DNA of 5,561 nucleotides from JAQGMO01 sp050954505. Lineage in GTDB: Bacteria; Pseudomonadota; Gammaproteobacteria; Burkholderiales; Burkholderiaceae_D. The DNA lies in contig JBPBPY010000008.1 of NCBI GenBank assembly GCA_050954505.1, positions 1 through 5,561 on the forward strand, read 5' to 3'. Position numbers and translations under genes: made by a program. The notes below the pieces were generated by a model that searched no databases, was not told the DNA's origin, and saw nothing but the letters and a program-made list of their open reading frames with translations. Shown here in pieces: positions 1-5,291 of this stretch (its first letter is position 1; the number at the start of each line of letters is the position of its first letter).

Positions 1-1
1 A

Positions 2-1282
2 CTGGGCAAGGAAGAACCGGTTTCGACCAAGGATTTCGGCACCGCTGCGACGGCTACGGCACGCGTGCTGGCGACCTTGGGCGCCAGCGATGTAGTGGTC
101 ACGCTGGCCATGGTCCAAGTCAAGGAACGGGCGGTCGACTTCGCCTTGCGTTGCCTGGTGCTGGCCGCACGCGACGGCGCTTACCGCTTCGATGAAATGA
201 AGAGCAAGAAGGAACCGGCGCCCACCGGCGTGCGCAAGATTGCCTACGCCGTCGACACCGCACAAGCCGCTGCCGCCAAGACAGCGCTGGGCCAGAGCGT
301 GGCACTGGCCAATGGCATGGAATTGACCAAGGACCTCGGCAACCTGCCGCCCAATGTCTGCTCACCGACCTATCTGGCCAACACCGCCAAGAAATTGGCC
401 AAGCAATACGAGCTCGGCATCGAGGTGCTCGACCGCAAGCAGCTGCAGGCATTGAAAATGGGCAGTTTCCTCTCGGTTACCCATGGCAGCGAAGAGCCGC
501 CGAAGTTCATCGTTCTCAAGCACATGGGCGGCAAGTCCAAGGAGGCGCCCACCGTCCTGGTCGGCAAGGGCATCACCTTCGATTCGGGCGGCATCTCGCT
601 CAAGCCCGGTAGCGCCATGGATGAAATGAAATACGATATGTGCGGCGCAGCCTCGGTGCTGGGCACCTTCCGCGCCATTGCCGAAATGAAGCTCAAGCTC
701 AATGTCATCGGCGTGATCCCGACCTGCGAGAACATGCCCTCCGGTACAGCCACGCGCCCTGGCGACATCGTCACCTCGATGTCGGGCCAGACCATCGAAG
801 TCTTGAATACCGATGCCGAAGGCCGCCTGATCCTGTGCGATGCGCTGACCTATGTCGAGCGCTTCAAGCCTGCCGCGGTGGTCGACATCGCCACCCTGAC
901 CGGGGCCTGCATCACTGCGCTGGGCCATCACAACTCCGGTTTGTTTACCCGTCACGACGCGGCCCACGACGGCCTGGCCGATGAATTGCTCAAGGCCGGC
1001 AAAGCCTCGGGAGACACCGCCTGGCGCATGCCGATCGAGGACGCCTACCAGGAACAGCTGAAATCGAATTTTGCCGACATGGCCAATATCGGTGGATCGC
1101 CCGGTGGCAGCATTACCGCGGCCTGTTTCCTGGAACGTTATACCCGCAAGTACACCTGGGCACATCTCGATATCGCCGGCACGGCATGGAAAGGCGGCGC
1201 TGCCAAGGGTTCGACCGGACGGCCAGTGCCATTGCTGACCACCTTCCTGCTCAACCGCGCCCAGGCCGCCGCAGTGAAATAG
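2..1282 (+). CDS. pepA: Leucyl aminopeptidase (cytosol aminopeptidase, M17), 5' end missing
   Basis: The frame is open from the first bases of the window, so this is the C-terminal 426 residues of a protein usually about 500 long; the ATG/GTG codons near 65 are internal. PepA is a cytoplasmic two-metal exopeptidase, usually hexameric, that removes N-terminal residues such as leucine and works in peptide turnover; in E. coli it also binds DNA in Xer recombination. The M17 catalytic core is intact. VGKGITFDSGG supplies metal ligands Lys (566-568) and Asp (581-583). MKYDMCGAAS supplies Asp (635-637). The family signature NTDAEGRL (806-829) supplies the Asp and Glu ligands and the catalytic Arg. 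The C-terminal MANIGGSPGGSITAA stretch and the end are normal, so only the window edge truncates it. A hairpin terminator follows 65 bp after the stop, so it ends its transcription unit. Codon use is GC-rich and host-like. Identification is near certain. Confidence 0.96.
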   Translation: MGKEEPVSTKDFGTAATATARVLATLGASDVVVTLAMVQVKERAVDFALRCLVLAARDGAYRFDEMKSKKEPAPTGVRKIAYAVDTAQAAAAKTALGQSVALANGMELTKDLGNLPPNVCSPTYLANTAKKLAKQYELGIEVLDRKQLQALKMGSFLSVTHGSEEPPKFIVLKHMGGKSKEAPTVLVGKGITFDSGGISLKPGSAMDEMKYDMCGAASVLGTFRAIAEMKLKLNVIGVIPTCENMPSGTATRPGDIVTSMSGQTIEVLNTDAEGRLILCDALTYVERFKPAAVVDIATLTGACITALGHHNSGLFTRHDAAHDGLADELLKAGKASGDTAWRMPIEDAYQEQLKSNFADMANIGGSPGGSITAACFLERYTRKYTWAHLDIAGTAWKGGAAKGSTGRPVPLLTTFLLNRAQAAAVK

Positions 1283-1347
1283 GCCGGCAGCGGACCAGGG
1301 CTTCGATGCAGCACCGATGCCCGCTGGCCAGCTTCCCGGCAAAGCAG

Positions 1348-1373
1348 ACAATGCCCGCCCTGGCGGGCATTGT
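1348..1373 (+). terminator. Intrinsic terminator of pepA
   Basis: A perfect 12-bp inverted repeat: the arm 1348-1359 (acaatgcccgcc) pairs with 1362-1373, with only 2 nt between (in practice about 11 bp with a tetraloop). It lies 65 bp after the pepA stop. The T-rich part is short and partly inside the stem (attgtt), so termination may be moderate. Little else separates pepA from the next gene's promoter, which fits an end-of-operon role. Confidence 0.75.
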
Positions 1374-1442
1374 TGCGTCGGGCTGCTGGCGGTGCAAGGC
1401 GAACGCGCGTATGGGTAGCGAGGACAAGATTCGGGCCAGGGA

Positions 1443-1470
1443 CGAACCAAAGCTGCGCAGCCACCACTCA
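1443..1470 (+). promoter_or_regulatory. Candidate hrp box (HrpL-type ECF sigma promoter)
   Basis: CGAACC (1443-1448), a 15-nt spacer, then CCACTCA (1464-1470). The hrp box recognised by the ECF sigma factor HrpL in group I plant-type III secretion systems is GGAACC, 15 to 16 nt, CCACNNA. Here the downstream half matches fully, the upstream half matches 5 of 6 and the spacing is right. Transcription would start near 1477, about 30 nt before the ATG at 1509 and upstream of an ADP-ribosyltransferase gene. Type III effectors are the usual HrpL targets, so motif and context support each other. No hrp genes are visible here, so use of this box is inferred. Confidence 0.55.
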
Positions 1471-1508
1471 TGGGGTATGCCTGCACCAAACCATGAACCG
1501 AATCGAAG

Positions 1509-1743
1509 ATGAAGTTATTCCCCGCCATGCGAACGGGTGCACCTGCGCAGCCAGAACCACTGGCGGGCCGAGCAAACGCTGACAGCGCCACGGCGGCACC
1601 GCCGATGCCACGCGCGGTGGGGCGCGCTGCCGCTAGCCCTGCAACCGCAGTCGATTCTATCGAGGGGGTTAATGCGGTGAATGCAGTGAATGCGGTGAAT
1701 GCAGTGAATGCGGTGGATGCGGTGAGTGTGGCCAGTGCGGTGA
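1509..1743 (+). other. Out-of-frame N-terminal segment: possible type III secretion signal of the ADP-ribosyltransferase
   Basis: An open frame starts at ATG 1509, just after the hrp box, and begins MKLFPAMRTGAP. It then runs through Ala/Pro/Ser-rich sequence and Asn-Ala-Val repeats. The first residues fit the pattern known for Pseudomonas syringae type III signals: aliphatic residues at positions 3-4 and no Asp or Glu in the first 12. The ADP-ribosyltransferase domain, however, is one frame over (+1). This frame stays open past 1743 to a stop at 2175-2177 but looks non-coding after about 1900. One extra base, or two lost bases, between about 1744 and 1950 would join the two parts into a single protein of about 327 residues. 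The C4 run at 1836-1839 is a possible site. No strong Shine-Dalgarno precedes 1509. It could instead be untranslated leader; ORF length alone proves little at this GC. Confidence 0.35.
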
Positions 1744-1769
1744 ATGCTGCCGATGCTGCACTTGCTGCA
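1671..1769 (+). repeat. 9-bp tandem repeat (AATGCGGTG type)
   Basis: About eleven 9-bp units decay from left to right. The first four are (aatgcggtg aatgcagtg) twice, an exact 18-bp duplication; a near copy (aatgcggtg), gatgcggtg and degenerate copies follow to about 1769. In the frame of ATG 1509 the units read Asn-Ala-Val, drifting to Asp-Ala-Val and Ala-Ala-Asp. In the catalytic-domain frame each early unit reads ATG-CGG-TGA or ATG-CAG-TGA. Nine is a multiple of three, so copy-number change would alter length without shifting frame. The array has no spacers and is not CRISPR. Confidence 0.85.
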
Positions 1770-2493
1770 GATAACCGTGGCGCGCCAGCCTTCGCAATTG
1801 CCGCGGGTGAAGCAGGATCCACCGCGCCGGACTGTCCCCGCCAGCGCGGCACAACGCAGGTCACGTTCCAGCCCTCCCGGGCTGCCGGGTCTGGGTCTGG
1901 CGCCGCCATTCCAGCCAACGCTGCAAAACCGCGCCGCGCGGCAGTCTCCGGCCGATTTCCTGTACCGCTCGGAAGATATGGCGGTCTACGAATATACCAA
2001 GTTCAGTTCGCGCTTGAACCGGGAAATTCGCAGCGGCAACCTCGACCGCAAGCTGCAGCCCACGATGTGGCTGATACAGTCGGCGATTGCAAAACTCGAG
2101 GCAGCGCAGGGGCGGCAGTTGAAGCTGCTGTATCGCGGCATCCCTTATCTGCCGAGCGCGTCGGAGAAGCGGCCTGATCCGGCCGAGGCCTTTGTGGTTG
2201 GCGAGGACTACATCGATCCAGCGTTCCAGTCCACCAGTATCAAACGCGAAGTCGCGGTAAACAAGGCCAACGGTTATATTGCCGGTGCCGGTACGCTGAT
2301 GATCATCCTGACCAGAAAAGGCGCGGACATCTCTGCCTTGTCCGAGTCGGGGCATGAAGGTGAATTCCTGCTCAATACCGGCACCCGGTTGCGTACGGTG
2401 TTTTCCTATTACGATACCGGCGACCAGCTGCATCACCGGTTTCTCATCGATGCCGATGCGCCCGCAGGCAGTGCAGACGATCATGACGATTGA
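1744..2493 (+). CDS. Mono-ADP-ribosyltransferase (R-S-E class), likely type III effector or toxin
   Basis: The C-terminal half carries the three landmarks of arginine-type ADP-ribosyltransferases in the right order and spacing. These are LLYRGIPY with Arg131, FQSTS with the STS motif at 163-165, and HEGEFLL with the ExE pair Glu205/Glu207, followed by NTGTRLRTV as after the ExE of many toxins. Such enzymes transfer ADP-ribose from NAD+ to a host protein; type III effectors HopU1, HopO1 and XopAI belong here. The target cannot be read from the sequence. Residues 1 to about 70 are basic and Pro/Ser/Arg-rich without a domain; residues 71-249 form a compact domain. There is no Sec signal or membrane segment. 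ATG 1744 directly follows an in-frame TGA and has no properly spaced ribosome site; ATG 1753 has GGTGA about 10 nt upstream. The true N-terminus may lie in another frame from 1509. GC content is host-like. Domain assignment is firm; start, intactness and secretion route are not. Confidence 0.8.
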   Translation: MLPMLHLLQITVARQPSQLPRVKQDPPRRTVPASAAQRRSRSSPPGLPGLGLAPPFQPTLQNRAARQSPADFLYRSEDMAVYEYTKFSSRLNREIRSGNLDRKLQPTMWLIQSAIAKLEAAQGRQLKLLYRGIPYLPSASEKRPDPAEAFVVGEDYIDPAFQSTSIKREVAVNKANGYIAGAGTLMIILTRKGADISALSESGHEGEFLLNTGTRLRTVFSYYDTGDQLHHRFLIDADAPAGSADDHDD

Positions 2494-2516
2494 GCGGTTT
2501 CATTCTGGAGACCGGC

Positions 2517-2621
2517 ATGCTTGCCAACCGTGCAGTCCAGGACTTCGCACCAGCCGGCAATGCGGCCGGGAAGGCAGAACCCACGCGCTTGCCGGCTTGC
2601 GCGCATTGCGTGCGGTATTGA
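2517..2621 (+). CDS. Possible 34-residue small ORF after the ADP-ribosyltransferase
   Basis: ATG 2517 is preceded by GGAG (2507-2510) at a 6-nt spacing, the best-placed ribosome site on the left side of the window, and lies 23 nt after the ADP-ribosyltransferase stop. The product begins MLANRAVQDFAPAG and ends with a Cys-Ala-His-Cys group. I recognise no family. It is too short for a typical effector chaperone or immunity protein, third-position GC is only moderate, and overlapping inverted repeats cover its 3' half, so it may be chance. Confidence 0.2.
   Translation: MLANRAVQDFAPAGNAAGKAEPTRLPACAHCVRY
2552..2609. repeat. Overlapping alternative inverted repeats
   Basis: agccggcaa (2552-2560) is perfectly complementary to ttgccggct (2589-2597). 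The overlapping gcaatgcg (2557-2564) is perfectly complementary to cgcattgc (2602-2609). The two stems share their left arm bases and so exclude each other in RNA. No T-tract follows, so an intrinsic terminator is unlikely. Function unknown. Confidence 0.5.
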
Positions 2622-2693
2622 TGCAGCCTGCAGATGACCGGCAGCGAAGCCCTTGCCGTTCGTTGCAAGCCGGCCAGGTGACGAGTGAGGTAA

Positions 2694-2721
2694 GATGCGT
2701 CCTATTCTCGGGTGACGCATC
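2694..2721. repeat. 8-bp perfect inverted repeat
   Basis: gatgcgtc (2694-2701) pairs with gacgcatc (2714-2721) across a 12-nt loop, in the gene-free stretch between the ADP-ribosyltransferase and the integrase. Without a T-tract it is at best a weak terminator; a protein-binding site is equally possible. Confidence 0.45.
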
Positions 2722-2740
2722 CTGCACACAAGCATGCAGG

Positions 2741-2778
2741 TTGCCAGGAGGGTCGCCAGCATGCGAAATTCCTGGCAA
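2741..2778. repeat. 9-bp perfect inverted repeat near the element boundary
   Basis: ttgccagga (2741-2749) pairs with tcctggcaa (2770-2778) with 20 nt between. It lies about 30-70 bp left of the drop in GC that I take as the edge of the integrated element. It could be a host transcript hairpin or a recombinase site. Apart from the three inverted repeats and the weak small ORF, I see nothing else in 2494-2810. Confidence 0.45.
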
Positions 2779-2888
2779 ACGCCCGCCACCCCGCCAGCAG
2801 CCCGGAGCCTGACAAAATATGAAGATCGCCACCTGCAAACTCAATTAGTGTTGCATAGCATTCCTTAGTGCATCAAATAATGATTTTT

Positions 2889-2907
2889 CATAGGGCGCGC
2901 GCCTATG
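2889..2907. repeat. Near-palindrome catagg / cctatg around a GC core
   Basis: catagg (2889-2894) and cctatg (2902-2907) are inverted around a 7-nt alternating GC centre, in an otherwise AT-rich stretch about 110 bp upstream of the integrase. Size and symmetry fit a dimeric repressor operator or a recombinase core-type site. No direct evidence chooses between them. Confidence 0.4.
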
Positions 2908-2928
2908 TCACTGTGTCAAGTTGTTGCA

Positions 2929-2934
2929 TACAAT
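2929..2934 (+). promoter_or_regulatory. Possible -10 element of the integrase promoter
   Basis: TACAAT at 2929-2934 matches TATAAT in 5 of 6 positions and lies about 85 bp before the integrase ATG. No good -35 hexamer lies 16-18 bp upstream, so the promoter would be weak or activator-dependent. The following leader contains the 2965-3004 inverted repeat. Confidence 0.25.
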
Positions 2935-2954
2935 GCCAGGACATTGCCCGAAAA

Positions 2955-3004
2955 TGGGTAGCTAGGTGGGTAGCTAGAAAAAAAATAGGCTCTCGCTACC
3001 CACC
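2955..3004. repeat. Direct plus inverted repeats before the integrase
   Basis: tgggtagctag occurs twice, at 2955-2965 and 2967-2977, on a 12-bp period. ggtgggtagc (2965-2974) is perfectly inverted as gctacccacc (2995-3004), 14 bp before the integrase start codon. In DNA these could be integrase or accessory-factor binding sites. In the int mRNA the stem would sit just upstream of the ribosome site and could restrain translation. Confidence 0.65.
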
Positions 3005-3018
3005 CTCTGAAAGAAAAG

Positions 3019-4281
3019 ATGGCGAAGCTTTCCCACCTCCTCGACGACCTGCAGATTAAGCACTGGATCAAACAGGGCGAACCTATCGCCAAATCCGACG
3101 GGCACGGCCTAACTTTCACCCTGTCGAAAAGCGGGACTGCGACATGGGTTCTCCGCTATCGCATGGGTGCCGGTCGGCGTAAGGAATTAACCATTGGCAA
3201 TTACCCTGATTTACCTTTGGCCGCTGCAAGGAAAAAATCACGCGAGCTAAGAGTCGAAATAGACAATGGAGACAATCCGGCCGAGAACAAACAAAAAGCC
3301 AAAACTCGTTCCGCTGGAGATTGGACGATGAAAATGCTCCTCGACGATTACAAGCTGAAGCGCCTTACTCTAGGATCGTTTGCGCCAGGAACAATCAAGT
3401 ATCGAAACTACGACTTTGACCAAGTAATCGAGCCAAAACTTGGCAAAAGGAAAGTTTCTGAAGTAACACCCCTCGATATCGTTCATATGATTAAAGGCGC
3501 GAAGCGATCCTGGACCATTAGCAAAAGAATCTTAACGGCAACTTCCCAACTGTTCGACCATGCAAACGGTTTACAGATTATTTCGATCAACCCCTGCGGT
3601 GGAATTAGCTTGGTGGCGATGTTGGGAGACCGCCCAGTTGTCCGAAAGCGGGTAATGCTGGACGAGGATGAGTTGCGGGTGGTGCTTTCCGGTATCGATG
3701 AAATTGGAATGGAAAATGCCCTCGCCTTTCGAATATTGCTCGTGACGTGCGTTCGATCGGTGGAGTTAGCGAAGGCAAAATGGGAGCACGTAAATCTCAA
3801 ACGTGGCACCTGGTGGGTTCCAGACGACGTGGTGAAAACCAGGAATGGATTTATGGTACCACTCGTTCCGGCTGTGGTGAAATGGTTTCGCCAACTGCAA
3901 GAGCTAGCTGGCGAATCGGAATGGGTGCTGCCAGCTCGGGTTGAGCGGCGTGTGCGCCGCGGATTGCCGCATGTCGGCGAAACGACTTTGTGGGCTGCTT
4001 TCAAGCGGGCTTTTGAGCGTGGCGATATCTCCGTGCGCCGTTTCACACCCCATGACACTCGAAGCACAGCGAAAGGCCATATGCGGAATATGGGCATCTC
4101 TCGGGACATTTCCGAAATTGCGCTTAACCACACGCTAAAGGGGATGGAAGGAATTTACGATGTCCGCGAGGAAATACCAGAGCGTAGGCAGGCTTTAGAA
4201 AAGTGGGCAGCCTTCGTAGTCGCTTGTGAGAATGGCGAACCAACTGCAACAAATGTTATTCCGTTGCGTAGCGGTGGGTGA
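3019..4281 (+). CDS. Tyrosine recombinase/integrase, P4-type
   Basis: A 420-residue site-specific recombinase, the usual size of P4/prophage integrases, which inserts and excises the element between att sites. Residues about 7-90 match the N-terminal arm-binding (DUF4102-like) domain: SDGHGLTFTLSKSG, then W-LRYR, then LTIGNYPDLPLAAAR. About 100-195 is the SAM-like core-binding domain. About 210-390 is the catalytic domain, with all expected residues: Arg246 (TCVRSVELA), Lys273 (VVKTRNG), His345 and Arg348 (HDTRST), His371 (LNHTLKG) and nucleophile Tyr380 (GIYDVRE). It should therefore be active. In-frame stops close upstream fix the start at 3019; the ribosome site is only a purine-rich tract (gaaagaaaag). 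GC is clearly lower than in pepA, as expected for acquired DNA. It converges on the methyltransferase gene. No excisionase gene is visible in the window. Confidence 0.95.
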   Translation: MAKLSHLLDDLQIKHWIKQGEPIAKSDGHGLTFTLSKSGTATWVLRYRMGAGRRKELTIGNYPDLPLAAARKKSRELRVEIDNGDNPAENKQKAKTRSAGDWTMKMLLDDYKLKRLTLGSFAPGTIKYRNYDFDQVIEPKLGKRKVSEVTPLDIVHMIKGAKRSWTISKRILTATSQLFDHANGLQIISINPCGGISLVAMLGDRPVVRKRVMLDEDELRVVLSGIDEIGMENALAFRILLVTCVRSVELAKAKWEHVNLKRGTWWVPDDVVKTRNGFMVPLVPAVVKWFRQLQELAGESEWVLPARVERRVRRGLPHVGETTLWAAFKRAFERGDISVRRFTPHDTRSTAKGHMRNMGISRDISEIALNHTLKGMEGIYDVREEIPERRQALEKWAAFVVACENGEPTATNVIPLRSGG

Positions 4282-4384
4282 AATGTAATAGCCGTGTCGC
4301 GGCGCATCTATAAAACCTTCTGATAATCAAGGGATTCAGCAAGGTCCGTTGGATCGCGCCAATATTTTTAAAGAAAAATGCTCG

Positions 4385-4432
4385 TTCGCAAGTTTAAAAT
4401 GAAACCTCTCGTGTCCGTTTTAAACCTGCGAA
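4385..4432 (-). terminator. Long inverted repeat, probable terminator between convergent genes
   Basis: Arms 4385-4399 and 4418-4432 are complementary at 14 of 15 positions. The odd pair is G-U in the minus-strand transcript but A-C in the plus one, so the stem is unbroken for the methyltransferase mRNA. About 6-10 nt after the hairpin on the minus strand comes ATTTTTC, a T-tract set slightly far out. On the plus side only a loosely T-rich stretch follows. It probably ends methyltransferase transcripts and may help end integrase ones. The rest of the 194-bp gap holds no gene I can support. Confidence 0.5.
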
Positions 4433-4475
4433 GCGAAGTTCTTTCAATTTCGTAATTCCCAACCTCGTTTCTTGG

Positions 4476-5264
4476 TCAGAAAAGTCCTACCGGGTCTAGA
4501 GATCTATCCCAGCTGTAAATGATTAACTCAATCCTGTCGACGGCTTTTCCGCCGCCACCGACGGTGTACTGCAGCGGTACTGCATCGATCTCAAAACCGG
4601 CGAAAATCCTGCGGATGTCAGGATGCTCATTCAGGCTGATGATCGCTTTGCCTTTCAAGCGGCGCAACATGTCGGCCATTTTCTCGTACTGCTCCAGGCC
4701 GAACCCCACGCCGTACCCTTCCGTTTCCCAATACGGCGGATCCATATAGAAAAAAGTGTGCGGCCTGTCGTAGCGCTCGATGCAGTTAGCCCAGTCAAGA
4801 TTCTCGATGTAGGCGCTCGACAGTCGAAGGTGGGCGGCCGAAAGGTTTTCTTCGATGCGCAGTAAATTGATGGGCGGTGCGGTCGTAGCCGTGCCAAAGG
4901 TTTGACCGCTAACTTTGCCACCGAACGCTTGCTGCTGCAGGTAGAAAAACCGTGCTGCTCGCTGGATATCGGTAAGTGTGTGAGGTGGGGTTTCCTGAAG
5001 CCACTTAAAAACGTCACGACTGGATAACGCATATTTAAATTGCCGGACGAATTCTTCGAGATGATTTTTTACCACCCGATATAAATTGACCAGCTCGCCA
5101 TTGACGTCGTTGATTACCTCAACTTCCGCCGGCGGCCGCATGAAATATAAGGCAGCGCCGCCGGCAAAAACTTCGACGTAGCAGGTGTGGGATGGGAATT
5201 GAGGAATAAGACGATCGGCCAGGCGACGTTTGCCCCCGATCCATGGAATGATAGGAGTTGCCAT
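4476..5264 (-). CDS. Phage-type DNA adenine N6-methyltransferase (D12 class, Dam-like)
   Basis: A 262-residue protein of the D12 class N6-adenine methyltransferases, which transfer a methyl group from S-adenosylmethionine to adenine in short DNA sites. Landmarks run in class-alpha order: PWIGGKRRL (7-15, the N-terminal K-containing SAM motif), VEVFAGGAAL (30-39, motif I), INDVNGELVNLY (51-62), then catalytic DPPY at 175-178 (motif IV, FFYMDPPYWET). The target-recognition part lies between about 70 and 165. The end (RIELIIYSW) is complete, so it should be active; the site methylated cannot be read and GATC is only a guess from the family. AAAGG about 8 nt before ATG 5264 supports the start. 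No restriction enzyme is adjacent, so protection from host restriction or regulation by methylation fits better than a restriction-modification pair. Its start codon overlaps the -35 proposed for the divergent small RNA. Confidence 0.92.
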   Translation of the reverse strand: MATPIIPWIGGKRRLADRLIPQFPSHTCYVEVFAGGAALYFMRPPAEVEVINDVNGELVNLYRVVKNHLEEFVRQFKYALSSRDVFKWLQETPPHTLTDIQRAARFFYLQQQAFGGKVSGQTFGTATTAPPINLLRIEENLSAAHLRLSSAYIENLDWANCIERYDRPHTFFYMDPPYWETEGYGVGFGLEQYEKMADMLRRLKGKAIISLNEHPDIRRIFAGFEIDAVPLQYTVGGGGKAVDRIELIIYSWDRSLDPVGLF

Positions 5265-5288
5265 TGTGAACCTTTTTTATGCTAGACT
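5258..5288 (+). promoter_or_regulatory. Possible promoter of the C4-like RNA
   Basis: TTGCCA (5258-5263) and TAGACT (5283-5288) are 19 bp apart, and TAGACT is preceded by TGC, an extended -10. Alternatively TATGCT (5278-5283) serves as -10. Either puts the start near 5290-5295, just before the structured RNA. The -35 overlaps the start codon of the divergent methyltransferase, so the two units may interfere. Hexamer matches are moderate. Confidence 0.35.
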
Positions 5289-5291
5289 CAC

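Larger units (their letters stand above)
2811..3018. other. AT-rich left end of the integrated element and integrase leader
   Basis: Composition changes near 2811-2820 from GC-rich to clearly more AT-rich and stays lower through the integrase. The stretch has no gene. It holds short repeats: ttagtg at 2845 and 2865, and gttgcata at 2850-2857 and 2923-2930. It also contains the near-palindrome 2889-2907 and the repeat cluster 2955-3004. This is the usual position of the phage attachment core and integrase arm sites, but no tRNA or tmRNA 3' end is visible and I cannot place the core without the other junction. Confidence 0.45.

Noticed and set aside
1493..1582. Short ORF from ATG 1493 as the effector N-terminus
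   Set aside because: It stops at 1580-1582, carries acidic residues at positions 5-7 (unlike type III signals), and is in neither the 1509 nor the catalytic frame.
1671..1769. CRISPR array
   Set aside because: The 9-bp units are contiguous without spacers and there are no cas genes.
362..1918. Long minus-strand open frame of 518 codons
   Set aside because: It runs antisense to most of pepA, whose M17 motifs are unmistakable. Its C-terminal part is a GC-driven shadow and its N-terminal part is the complement of the 9-bp repeat region, with repetitive Thr-Ala-Phe sequence.
1861..2484. Minus-strand open frame of 207 codons over the ADP-ribosyltransferase
   Set aside because: The plus frame carries the ordered R, STS and ExE motifs; the antisense frame shows no recognisable domain.
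2663..2696. Promoter TTGCAA / TAAGAT
   Set aside because: The spacing is 22 bp, too long for a sigma70 promoter, and no gene follows it.
2494..3018. tRNA or tmRNA gene as integration target
   Set aside because: No T-loop sequence, acceptor 3' end or cloverleaf pairing was found on either strand.
3483..4133. Minus-strand open frame of 216 codons within the integrase
   Set aside because: It is antisense to the catalytic domain of an intact integrase and is Ser/Thr/Arg-rich without recognisable motifs.
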